A stretch of DNA of 5,760 nt from Tissierellia bacterium (GTDB lineage Bacteria; Bacillota_A; Clostridia; Tissierellales; Peptoniphilaceae). The stretch spans positions 1 to 5,760 of the forward strand of contig JAAZCH010000428.1 in NCBI GenBank assembly GCA_012513395.1, given 5' to 3'. The position numbers were made by a program, and so were the translations under genes. This document shows positions 1 through 5,760 of this stretch, one piece after another (the stretch's first letter is position 1; each line of letters opens with the position of its first letter). Below the pieces are notes generated by a model. That model saw only the letters and a program-made list of their open reading frames with translations. It was not told the DNA's origin and made no database searches.

Positions 1-555
1 GAATTATCAAAACAGCATCCAATGATTCTAAACCCAAAAATCTGGGACGAAGAACCTAGAGGAATGGCTGCTACATTATTCGATCATGCATTACTAGCAG
101 GACCTAACCAAGGAGAATGTGTAAACTGGTTTGTGGATGTGTTGGGTATGGCAGTTACCGAAGTTCTTTACACAGAAGACAAGAAAGAATATATATGTAC
201 ATGGATAAGTGGAAATACTAGAGGACATGACGTAGCTCTTCTAAATTATCCAGAACCAGGAAAACTTCACCACGCATCATTTAAACTAGGATGCTGGAAT
301 GATATCGGTAGAGCGGCAGATATAATGGCGCGTTATGACATTAAAATCGACGCAGGTCCTATGAGACATGGTATCACTAGAGGACAGACAGTCTATTTCT
401 TCGACCCATCAGGAAATAGACTTGAAACATACGCTGGAGGATACGAATACTTCCCAGACGTACCATTAAGAGAATGGACAGCAGACAAAGCCGGAGAAGG
501 TATATTCTATTATACAAAAGAATTGAACGAAAGATTTTTAAGTGTATTAACATGA
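1..555 (+). CDS. xylE: Catechol 2,3-dioxygenase, XylE family (5' end missing)
   Basis: This is the C-terminal 184 residues of a type I (vicinal oxygen chelate) extradiol dioxygenase, a cytoplasmic Fe(II) enzyme that opens catechol with O2 to give 2-hydroxymuconic semialdehyde. The frame is open to the left edge, so the ATG at 22 is probably an internal Met, not the start. Counting from that Met, the metal ligands are His22 (FDHALL), His84 (LHHASF) and Glu135 (NRLETY). Second-sphere residues are His69 (GHDVA), His116 (MRHG) and Tyr125 (TVYFFDPSG). From memory the Pseudomonas putida XylE equivalents are H153, H214, E265, H199, H246 and Y255; the offset is a nearly constant 130-131. The C-terminal end NERFLSVLT also matches the XylE ending. 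The offset implies about 123 residues lie off the window and a full length near 307, typical of the family. A strong terminator follows at once, so it ends its transcript here. Codon use resembles the neighbours. Preference for catechol over substituted catechols cannot be decided. Confidence 0.93.
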   Translation, partial: ELSKQHPMILNPKIWDEEPRGMAATLFDHALLAGPNQGECVNWFVDVLGMAVTEVLYTEDKKEYICTWISGNTRGHDVALLNYPEPGKLHHASFKLGCWNDIGRAADIMARYDIKIDAGPMRHGITRGQTVYFFDPSGNRLETYAGGYEYFPDVPLREWTADKAGEGIFYYTKELNERFLSVLT

Positions 556-563
556 TAAAAACT

Positions 564-605
564 AAACTGCCCAGGGGTTTTTAATCCATGGGCAGTTTTA
601 CTTTT
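564..605 (+). terminator. Intrinsic terminator after the catechol dioxygenase gene
   Basis: AAACTGCCCA (564-573) pairs perfectly with TGGGCAGTTT (589-598) to give a 10-bp GC-centred stem. The 15-base loop could add two further G-C pairs (574-575 with 586-587). A T-rich tail (596-605, interrupted by A and C) follows. The hairpin begins nine bases after the stop codon. It separates the dioxygenase transcript from the transporter operon, although read-through is possible. Confidence 0.88.
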
Positions 606-684
606 AAGACATAAAAAATAAATTAACAAATTTACAGTAAAACAACAATTTTCTCATTAAGGTATACCAAAACCCTAAGAACTG

Positions 685-693
685 TGGTAAAAT
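685..693 (+). promoter_or_regulatory. Putative extended -10 promoter of the liv operon
   Basis: TGGTAAAAT fits the extended -10 pattern TGnTATAAT with one mismatch in the hexamer. No good -35 box lies 16-18 bases upstream (the sequence there is around ATACCA), which is tolerable for an extended -10 site. It would start transcription near base 700, giving a leader of roughly 27 bases ahead of the ATG at 727. The position between a terminator and the first transporter gene supports the call. It is a motif match only. Confidence 0.42.
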
Positions 694-714
694 AGGTTAA
701 TCATTTAAAGGAAT

Positions 715-723
715 AAGGGAGGA
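715..723 (+). promoter_or_regulatory. Strong ribosome binding site of livK
   Basis: AAGGGAGGA contains a full GGAGG core (718-722) four bases before the ATG at 727. It is among the strongest Shine-Dalgarno matches in the window. It fixes the start, which in turn gives a complete lipoprotein signal peptide. It fits the high expression expected of a binding protein. Confidence 0.8.
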
Positions 724-726
724 CAC

Positions 727-1917
727 ATGAAAAACAAAAGATTTATGATTTTAATGCTAGTACTTGTATTAGTATTAACTGCATGTGGTGGTGGGGGAAC
801 TACTAAAGCACCTGCTGCTAACGAAGATTCTGATGAAATCGTAATAGGAGTAATGGGACCACTAACAGGTAACGTTGCTATTTACGGTATCGCATCAACC
901 AATGGAACAAAACAAGCAATTGACGAAATCAATGCTAACGGTGGTATATTAGGTAAGCAAGTAAGACTTGTAATTGAAGACGAGAAAGGTGACACTCAAG
1001 AAGCAGTAAATGTTTATAACAAGATTGCTGAATCAGGAGCCGCTGCTATTATTGGTTCAATAACAAGTGGACCTACACTAGCGGTTGCAGAACTTGCTAA
1101 TAGAGACAATATGCTTTTAATTACACCAACAGGAACACAACTAGATATTACAGAAGGTAGACCTTCAGTATTTAGAGTTTGTTTCACAGACCCATTCCAA
1201 GGAGAAATCTTAGCACAATACGCTAAAGAAACTCTAGGAGCTAGCACAGCAGCAGTACTTTCTAACAACTCTAGTGACTATTCACAAGGTGTTAAAGATG
1301 CTTTTGTAGCAGAAGCTGCAGCTCAAGGAATTACAATAGTAGGAGATGAATCTTACGGTAATGACGACAAGGACTTCAGAGTACAATTGACTACAATTGC
1401 TGCAGGAAACCCTGACGTTATATTAATTCCAGACTATTACCAAGTTATCGCTTTGATAGCACCACAAGCTAGGGAAGTTGGACTTACTGGAACATTTGTA
1501 GGACCAGACGGATGGGATGGAGTTATAGAGCAGTTAACTACTGGATTATCTGATGACGCTTTAAAAGCTGAAGCATTGGAATCAGTAGAAGGATCTCTAT
1601 TTACAAATCACTACAGTTTAGATGACCCAGATGAAAATATTCAAGCTTTCATCAAAAACTACAGCGAACTGTATGGAGAAAACCCAGCATCTTTTGCAGC
1701 ATTAGGATATGACGCTGCTTACATGGTTAAACAAGCTATTGAAGAAGCAGGCTCAACAGATAGCCAAGCTATTATAGATGCTATGAAGAATATCGATTAT
1801 AGCGGTATTACAGGAAGTATAAAATTTGATGATAACAATAATCCTATAAAGGCTGTAAGTGTTATAGAAGTAACTGAAGGCGTATACAAATTGGATTCTG
1901 TGGTTACACCACAATAA
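727..1917 (+). CDS. livK: Branched-chain/hydrophobic amino acid ABC transporter, substrate-binding lipoprotein
   Basis: This is the extracellular ligand-capturing subunit of a HAAT-family importer. The N-terminus has a signal peptide: positive residues Lys2-Arg5, a hydrophobic core, then lipobox LTAC with Cys20 as the predicted lipidation site. A Gly-rich and Ala-rich linker follows (21-33). The mature domain from about residue 37 (EIVIGVMGPLTG) is a type I periplasmic-binding fold (Peripla_BP_6). Familiar elements are the AIDEINANGGILG segment (64-76), GSITSGPT (110-117), ITPTGT (132-137), DYSQG (184-188) and AALGYDAAYM (324-333). By rough alignment to LivJ/LivK, Ser114 and the Gly136-Thr137 region sit where the ligand's alpha-carboxylate and amino group are held, so an amino acid ligand is plausible. 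HAAT relatives also bind amides, urea or aromatic acids, so the exact ligand is open. Length (396 aa) is normal. It is first in its operon and followed by a palindrome. Confidence 0.93.
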   Translation: MKNKRFMILMLVLVLVLTACGGGGTTKAPAANEDSDEIVIGVMGPLTGNVAIYGIASTNGTKQAIDEINANGGILGKQVRLVIEDEKGDTQEAVNVYNKIAESGAAAIIGSITSGPTLAVAELANRDNMLLITPTGTQLDITEGRPSVFRVCFTDPFQGEILAQYAKETLGASTAAVLSNNSSDYSQGVKDAFVAEAAAQGITIVGDESYGNDDKDFRVQLTTIAAGNPDVILIPDYYQVIALIAPQAREVGLTGTFVGPDGWDGVIEQLTTGLSDDALKAEALESVEGSLFTNHYSLDDPDENIQAFIKNYSELYGENPASFAALGYDAAYMVKQAIEEAGSTDSQAIIDAMKNIDYSGITGSIKFDDNNNPIKAVSVIEVTEGVYKLDSVVTPQ

Positions 1918-1927
1918 CAAAAAACGA

Positions 1928-1951
1928 AAGGTCATCTATATAGATGACCTT
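1928..1951 (+). terminator. Perfect palindromic hairpin between livK and livH (probable partial terminator or mRNA stabiliser)
   Basis: The 24 bases are an exact palindrome. They fold as AAGGTCATCT (1928-1937) with AGATGACCTT (1942-1951) around a four-base loop. Only a short, broken T run (CTTATTA) follows, so termination would be incomplete. Hairpins in this position after binding-protein genes commonly raise binding-protein mRNA relative to the membrane subunits. The livH ribosome binding site begins seven bases after the stem. Confidence 0.72.
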
Positions 1952-1968
1952 CTTATTAAGGAAATGAT

Positions 1969-2856
1969 ATGAGAGAATTTTTCTTACAAATTATTAATGG
2001 ATTACAAATAGGAAGTATATATGCTCTTATTTCCCTAGGCTATACGATGGTTTATGGGACTGCTAAACTTATAAACTTCGCCCATGGAGATATTATAATG
2101 GTGGGAGCTTACACTGCCCTTTATTCCATACCTATAGTTACTGCTTTAGGCGTGCCACTTTGGATGTCGGTTATGGCTGCGGTTTTGATATGTGTAATTT
2201 TTGGCGTCTCAATAGAGAAATTGGCCTATGCGCCTTTGAGAAATTCACCTAGAATTTCAAATTTAATAACTGCCATAGGTGTGAGTTTATTTTTACAAAA
2301 CTCAGCTATGAAATTTATTGGTGCAAGTAGCTTGCCTTTTCCAAGAATATTTAGTTCACAACCAGTTTCAATAATGGGATTAAACTTTAACGTGAGTATT
2401 TTAATTACTATATTTGTTACATTGATACTTACAATTATTTTGCAATTATTTATAACAAAATCCAAATTTGGAAAAGCTATAACTGCAACAAGTGAAGACT
2501 ATGTGGCATCGAAGTTAGTGGGCATAAATGTAGACTCAGTAATTACCATGACTTTTGCAATAGGTAGTGCTCTTGCTGGGATAGGATCCGTACTATACGT
2601 AGGTGCATATCCACAAGTAGGACCACTTATGGGAGCTATGCCAGGTATAAAAGCTTTTATCGCAGCTGTACTTGGAGGAATTGGAAGTATTCCTGGAGCA
2701 GTTTTAGGCGGATTGATACTTGGTATCGTGGAAGCGCTAACGAAAGCATATATTTCTTCGCAACTAGCAGATGCTTTTGTATTTTTGATATTGATATTGG
2801 TTCTTTTAGTAATGCCAAATGGATTGCTAGGAAAAGACATTAAGGAGAAAGTGTAA
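1969..2856 (+). CDS. livH: Branched-chain amino acid ABC transporter, permease LivH
   Basis: This is one of the two channel-forming inner membrane subunits of the importer. At 295 residues it has the usual LivH length and about eight hydrophobic segments (roughly 10-30, 42-60, 65-85, 98-115, 143-163, 189-212, 228-250 and 265-285). Diagnostic family stretches are GYTMVYGTAKLINFAHGDI (24-42), ATSEDYVASKLVGIN (173-187), and KAFIAAVLGGIGSIPGAVLG (228-247), which is the loop that docks on the ATPases. The end MPNGLLGK is also typical. The start is supported by AAGGA at 1958-1962, six bases upstream. The stop overlaps the livM start by one base (TAATG), implying translational coupling. Its AT-rich codons contrast mildly with livK, in line with lower expression. 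Confidence 0.95.
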   Translation: MREFFLQIINGLQIGSIYALISLGYTMVYGTAKLINFAHGDIIMVGAYTALYSIPIVTALGVPLWMSVMAAVLICVIFGVSIEKLAYAPLRNSPRISNLITAIGVSLFLQNSAMKFIGASSLPFPRIFSSQPVSIMGLNFNVSILITIFVTLILTIILQLFITKSKFGKAITATSEDYVASKLVGINVDSVITMTFAIGSALAGIGSVLYVGAYPQVGPLMGAMPGIKAFIAAVLGGIGSIPGAVLGGLILGIVEALTKAYISSQLADAFVFLILILVLLVMPNGLLGKDIKEKV

Positions 2857-3827
2857 TGAATAAGATTAAAAAAGTAAATTATGTCTCTACAGTAATCTTA
2901 GTCGTTGCATTATTTATAGTATTAAGATTAATGTTAAACTTTGGGATTATAAATAGATACCAAAGTTCAGTTTTAAATTTCTTGTGTATTAATATTATTT
3001 TAGCCACAAGTCTGAATATAACTGTTGGATGTCTTGGACAGATAAACTTGGGACACGCTGGATTTATGTCCATAGGAGCATATGCAGCAGCGCTGTTTAC
3101 TAAATCAGGTATATTGCCAGGATTGCCAGGCTATTTTGTAGGCCTTATCATAGGTGGAATTTTGGCAGGGATAATCGGATTTTTAATCGGCATACCAGCC
3201 TTAAGACTAAAGGGAGATTATCTAGCGATTATAACTCTGGCTTTTGGTGAAATCATAAGAGTATTGATTGAGTTTTTTAAATTCACTGGAGGAGCGCAAG
3301 GGTTAAAGAGCATACCTTGGATGCAAGACTTTAATATTATTTATTTTCTAATGGTATTATCCGTTGCATTTATGTATTCCCTCATGACGTCTAGGCATGG
3401 TAGGGCGGTTCTTGCCATTCGTGAAGACGAGATTGCCAGTGAGGCATCTGGAATAAATACTACTTATTATAAAACATTCGCCTTTATAATTTCTGCGGTT
3501 TTCGCAGGAATAGCAGGAGGAATGTTTGCACACAATATAGGTATTATAGTTCCAAAACAATTTGACTATAACTATTCTATTAACTTCTTGGTAATGGTAG
3601 TTCTTGGTGGTATGGGATCTTTCACAGGTTCTATAATTTCTGCCATAGTTCTTACGATTTTACCAGAGTTTTTAAGATCATTTGCTGATTATAGAATGAT
3701 AATATATTCCTTAGTTCTAATATTGATGATGATATTTAGACCTACTGGATTACTTGGCAGAAAAGAATTTAGCCTTACAAATATTACTAAAAAGTTTTTT
3801 GGACGCAAAGAAGAGGTGAAGTCATGA
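2856..3827 (+). CDS. livM: Branched-chain amino acid ABC transporter, permease LivM
   Basis: This is the second channel subunit, expected to pair with LivH in the membrane. Family marks include LNITVGCLGQINLGHAGFM (53-71), IPALRLKGDYLAIITLAFGE (113-132), the GGAQGL turn (145-150), IREDEIASEASGINT (188-202), and VVLGGMGSFTGSI (248-260), which lies in the ATPase-contacting loop. The end FRPTGLLG (294-301) is characteristic; a basic and acidic tail of about 22 residues follows and is predicted cytoplasmic. Length (323 aa) is normal, without the long N-terminal extension seen in some proteobacterial LivM. AAGGAG (2842-2847) lies eight bases before the start, inside livH. The stop overlaps the livG start by four bases (ATGA), the classic arrangement for coupled translation. 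Confidence 0.95.
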   Translation: MNKIKKVNYVSTVILVVALFIVLRLMLNFGIINRYQSSVLNFLCINIILATSLNITVGCLGQINLGHAGFMSIGAYAAALFTKSGILPGLPGYFVGLIIGGILAGIIGFLIGIPALRLKGDYLAIITLAFGEIIRVLIEFFKFTGGAQGLKSIPWMQDFNIIYFLMVLSVAFMYSLMTSRHGRAVLAIREDEIASEASGINTTYYKTFAFIISAVFAGIAGGMFAHNIGIIVPKQFDYNYSINFLVMVVLGGMGSFTGSIISAIVLTILPEFLRSFADYRMIIYSLVLILMMIFRPTGLLGRKEFSLTNITKKFFGRKEEVKS

Positions 3828-4600
3828 CAAAACCCATATTATCTGCAAAAGATTTATCCATAACCTTTGGAGGGCTTAAAGCTTTAAATGAATTTTCCTT
3901 GGAACTTAGACCCAAAGAACTGGTAGGATTAATAGGACCTAATGGTGCAGGCAAGACCACGGCATTTAACCTTTTGACAGGAGTATATGAAGCTACAAGT
4001 GGAACTTACACCTTTGCCAACCAAATGATAAAAAACGTAAAGACATATGAATTAGTACAAATGGGATTGGCTAGAACTTTTCAAAACATTAGACTTTTTA
4101 AATCCCTTTCCGTAATCCAAAATGTTATGATAGCACACAACTATCTACAAAAATATGGATTTTTAGAAGGAGCATTAAGAGCTCCGAAGTTTTGGAAAGA
4201 AGAAAATAAACTATTCGAAGAATCCATGGAGATACTAAAGATATTTGACTTAGACGAATACTACGATACACCAGCTGACAGTTTATCTTACGGGCAACAA
4301 CGAAAGCTAGAGATAGCTAGGGCTATGTCTACTAATCCAAAGGTTTTGTTATTAGACGAACCAGCAGCGGGAATGAACCCCATTGAAACTGCAGAACTTA
4401 TGGACACCATAAGATTTATTAGAGATGAATTCGATGTAGCTATTCTTCTGATAGAACACGATATGTCATTGGTACTTGGAATTTGTGAAAGACTTTTGGT
4501 ATTAAACCACGGAGTGACTATAGCCCAAGGACTTCCTGCGGGAGTAATAAATGAGCCAGAAGTAATTGAAGCTTATTTAGGAAAGAAGAGGGAGGGCTAG
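3824..4600 (+). CDS. livG: Branched-chain amino acid ABC transporter, ATP-binding protein LivG
   Basis: This is one of two cytoplasmic ATPases powering the LivH/LivM channel. All ABC motifs are present: Walker A GPNGAGKTT (38-46), Q-loop Gln87 within ARTFQNIRLF, signature LSYGQQ (154-159), Walker B VLLLDEP (174-180) with Asp178 and catalytic Glu179, and the H-loop His212 in LIEHDM. The ARTFQNIRLF stretch, the AAGMNP turn after Walker B (181-186) and the C-terminal EPEVIEAYLG (244-253) are specific to the LivG branch, which is longer than LivF. At 258 residues the length is normal. An AGAGGTGA ribosome binding site (3812-3819) lies inside the end of livM, with a four-base overlap. Nothing suggests loss of function. 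Confidence 0.96.
   Translation: MTKPILSAKDLSITFGGLKALNEFSLELRPKELVGLIGPNGAGKTTAFNLLTGVYEATSGTYTFANQMIKNVKTYELVQMGLARTFQNIRLFKSLSVIQNVMIAHNYLQKYGFLEGALRAPKFWKEENKLFEESMEILKIFDLDEYYDTPADSLSYGQQRKLEIARAMSTNPKVLLLDEPAAGMNPIETAELMDTIRFIRDEFDVAILLIEHDMSLVLGICERLLVLNHGVTIAQGLPAGVINEPEVIEAYLGKKREG
4591..4596 (+). promoter_or_regulatory. Ribosome binding site that sets the livF start
   Basis: GGAGGG lies within the last codons of livG, seven bases before the ATG at 4604. A second in-frame ATG at 4610 would be 13 bases away, which is too far for good initiation. The spacing therefore favours 4604 as the livF start. Confidence 0.75.
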
Positions 4601-4603
4601 ATT

Positions 4604-5317
4604 ATGAGTATGTTACAAGTAAAAGACTTAGACGTTTTTTATGGAAATATTCACGCCATTAAAAACGCCAGCCTTAAAGTAGAACAAGGTGAAATTGTTA
4701 CACTAATCGGAGCTAACGGAGCAGGAAAAACTACGATACTACAAACTATTTCAGGTATAATTAGATCCAAAAAGGGCATCATCACATATAACGATAGGAT
4801 TATCACGAAAGAAAGAGCCCATAAAATAAACTGGATGGGAATAGCACAAGTCCCTGAAGGCAGAAGAATATTTACAAATCTTTCAGTAGAAGATAATCTA
4901 GAATTAGGAGCGTATGCAGTAAGAGAATCTGTTCAAAGCAAAAAAACAGACATTGAAAAAGTCTACAAGATGTTTCCAAGAATGAAAGAGAGAAAAAAAC
5001 AAAGAGCTGGAACTCTTTCAGGAGGAGAACAACAAATGTTAGCAATAGGACGAGCACTTATGTCCAAACCTGATTTATTGCTCTTAGACGAACCCTCCAT
5101 GGGATTGTCACCGCTATTCGTTCAAGAAATTTTTAATACAATAGAAAGACTTAACGACGAAGGAATGACTATACTTTTAGTTGAGCAAAATGCCGAAATG
5201 GCCCTATCCATAGCCGACAGAGCCTATGTAATAGAAACGGGAAAGATAACCCTAGAAGGCCCAGCAGAAGAACTAAAGGATAACGAGTCAGTTAAGAAGG
5301 CATATTTAGGAGCGTAA
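4604..5317 (+). CDS. livF: Branched-chain amino acid ABC transporter, ATP-binding protein LivF
   Basis: This is the second ATPase, expected to form a heterodimer with LivG beneath the channel. Motifs: Walker A GANGAGKTT (36-44), Q-loop Gln82 in the LivF-type stretch AQVPEGRRIF (81-90), signature LSGGEQQ (138-144) and Walker B LLLLDEP (158-164) with Asp162 and Glu163. The switch position reads LLVEQN (191-196), with Gln195 where LivG has His. This Gln is usual for LivF as I know the family, so it is not evidence of decay. SMGLSP (165-170) and the C-terminal AYLG are also typical. Length (237 aa) is normal. The gene lies three bases after livG and is last in the operon, with a terminator overlapping its stop codon. 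Confidence 0.96.
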   Translation: MSMLQVKDLDVFYGNIHAIKNASLKVEQGEIVTLIGANGAGKTTILQTISGIIRSKKGIITYNDRIITKERAHKINWMGIAQVPEGRRIFTNLSVEDNLELGAYAVRESVQSKKTDIEKVYKMFPRMKERKKQRAGTLSGGEQQMLAIGRALMSKPDLLLLDEPSMGLSPLFVQEIFNTIERLNDEGMTILLVEQNAEMALSIADRAYVIETGKITLEGPAEELKDNESVKKAYLGA

Positions 5318-5364
5318 AAAAATCTGATGCAAAATGAAAGAAATTATTTTGTATCAGATTTTTT
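5317..5364 (+). terminator. Strong intrinsic terminator of the liv operon
   Basis: Bases 5317-5335 pair with 5346-5364 in a 19-bp stem that has one G-U wobble (5329 with 5352) and a 10-base loop. The A-rich left edge and T-rich right edge mean the stem ends in a U tract on either strand, so it could also work in reverse. It starts at the last base of the livF stop codon, so there is essentially no spacer after the gene. Confidence 0.9.
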
Positions 5365-5375
5365 AATTCTAAATA

Positions 5376-5405
5376 TTTTCAAATATCAAATTTTTTTGTT
5401 ATACT
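5376..5405 (+). promoter_or_regulatory. Putative promoter of the Fic-family gene
   Basis: A -35-like TTTTCA (5376-5381, four of six bases matching consensus) is followed after 18 bases by a -10-like TATACT (5400-5405, five of six). The region lies between the operon terminator and the next gene, where an independent promoter is needed. The surroundings are very AT-rich, so chance matches are likely. Confidence 0.38.
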
Positions 5406-5427
5406 TAAATGTAATATAGAAAACAAA

Positions 5428-5432
5428 AAGGA
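5428..5432 (+). promoter_or_regulatory. Ribosome binding site supporting the Fic-gene start
   Basis: AAGGA sits six bases upstream of the ATG at 5439. Together with the family-like sequence that begins soon after, it fixes the start of a gene that is open at the right edge. Confidence 0.7.
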
Positions 5433-5438
5433 TTAGAA

Positions 5439-5760
5439 ATGAGTAAATATGAACCGCTATTTAATAATACAAATAAAATAACTAACCTTGTCGCAGAAAT
5501 AGGTGAGCTGGTAGGTAGAATTTCGTATGTAGAAAAAAAGAATATTAATTTAAGACGAGAAAATAGACTTAAGACTATTCATTCTTCATTGGCAATAGAA
5601 AATAATACACTTTCATTAAATCAAGTTACTGCAATAATAGATGGTAAAAGGATTTTAGGCAATCCCAATGAAATAAAAGAAGTGCAAAATGCATATGAAG
5701 TATATGAAAAAATGATTAGCTTAGACCCTTTGAAAATTGAGGATTTGTTATTAGCTCATA
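5439..5760 (+). CDS. Fic-family protein, N-terminal part (3' end missing)
   Basis: The first 107 residues of a protein are readable before the window ends. The segment around 41-73 (ENRLKTIHSS, then LAIENNTLSL, then an INGKR-like DGKRILG) is typical of the N-terminal helical region of Fic proteins. It contains SLAIEN (Ser50 to Asn55), which fits the inhibitory motif (S/T)xxxE(G/N); in the family, the Glu (here Glu54) blocks productive ATP binding and keeps the enzyme off. Because the motif precedes the Fic core in the same chain, this would be a class II, self-inhibited Fic protein. Fic enzymes usually transfer AMP to a hydroxyl of a target protein. The catalytic motif HPFxxGNGR lies beyond the window, so activity cannot be judged. 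The following text (NEIKEVQNAYEVYEKM, 77-92) matches the usual spacing to the core. It is transcriptionally separate from the liv operon. The target is unknown. Confidence 0.83.
   Translation, partial: MSKYEPLFNNTNKITNLVAEIGELVGRISYVEKKNINLRRENRLKTIHSSLAIENNTLSLNQVTAIIDGKRILGNPNEIKEVQNAYEVYEKMISLDPLKIEDLLLAH

Noticed and set aside
22..24. ATG at 22 as the real start of the dioxygenase
   Set aside because: The frame stays open to base 1, no ribosome binding site precedes the ATG, and XylE homologues have about 130 more N-terminal residues.
556..726. Possible riboswitch or T-box leader before livK
   Set aside because: After the terminator only about 120 bases remain. The likely leader is about 27 bases long, and no T-box sequence or second terminator is seen.
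1014..1268. 84-residue open frame on the minus strand
   Set aside because: It lies wholly inside livK, has no recognisable family or ribosome binding site evidence, and is explained as a shadow of the real gene.
1964..1972. Two-codon reading frame ATG ATA TGA overlapping the livH start
   Set aside because: Its ATG is only one base from the AAGGA site, too close for initiation, while the livH ATG has ideal spacing.
2499..2840. 113-residue open frame on the minus strand within livH
   Set aside because: It is antisense to a highly conserved permease region. Its Pro/Ser/Ile-rich composition is what the reverse complement of a Gly/Ala/Ile-rich membrane gene gives.
4610..4612. Second in-frame ATG of livF as the start
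   Set aside because: It is 13 bases from GGAGGG, against seven for the ATG at 4604.
1..5760. CRISPR arrays, insertion sequences, tRNA or rRNA genes
   Set aside because: No spaced direct repeats, transposase frames, terminal inverted repeats or tRNA-like cloverleaf sequences were seen on reading both strands by eye.

Overview
The window is a low-GC, all-plus-strand stretch whose codon choices (AGA for Arg, ATA for Ile, GGA for Gly) and strong AAGGAG/GGAGG ribosome binding sites suggest a Firmicute, possibly a clostridial or Tissierellia-like lineage. The phylum call is an inference from composition, signals and gene content, because no rRNA or marker gene is present.

Layout. Positions 1-555 hold the 3' part of a catechol 2,3-dioxygenase (XylE family, type I extradiol), whose start lies off the left edge; all of its expected active-site residues are visible. 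A strong intrinsic terminator (564-605) ends it. A 171-base gap then carries that terminator, a probable extended -10 promoter and a strong ribosome binding site. From 727 to 5317 runs a complete five-gene branched-chain/hydrophobic amino acid ABC importer operon in the order livK-livH-livM-livG-livF. The substrate-binding lipoprotein (727-1917) is separated from the rest by a perfect 24-base palindrome (1928-1951), which probably lets the binding protein be made in excess. The four transporter genes that follow are packed with a 1-base overlap, a 4-base overlap and a 3-base gap. A second strong terminator (5317-5364) closes the operon. A separate gene with its own putative promoter starts at 5439 and runs off the right edge: the N-terminal part of a Fic-family protein carrying the inhibitory (S/T)xxxE(G/N) motif.

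How the genes work together. The lipoprotein captures a ligand at the cell surface and delivers it to the LivH/LivM channel, and LivG/LivF hydrolyse ATP to drive import. The binding-protein residues are compatible with an alpha-amino acid ligand. The adjacent catechol dioxygenase leaves open an aromatic-compound role, but the two are separated by a terminator and no other catabolic gene is in view.

I found no CRISPR array, mobile element, tRNA, rRNA or clearly new system. The main points of interest are an O2-dependent ring-cleavage enzyme in this sequence context, the palindrome inside the operon, and the truncated regulatory half of a Fic protein at the right edge.
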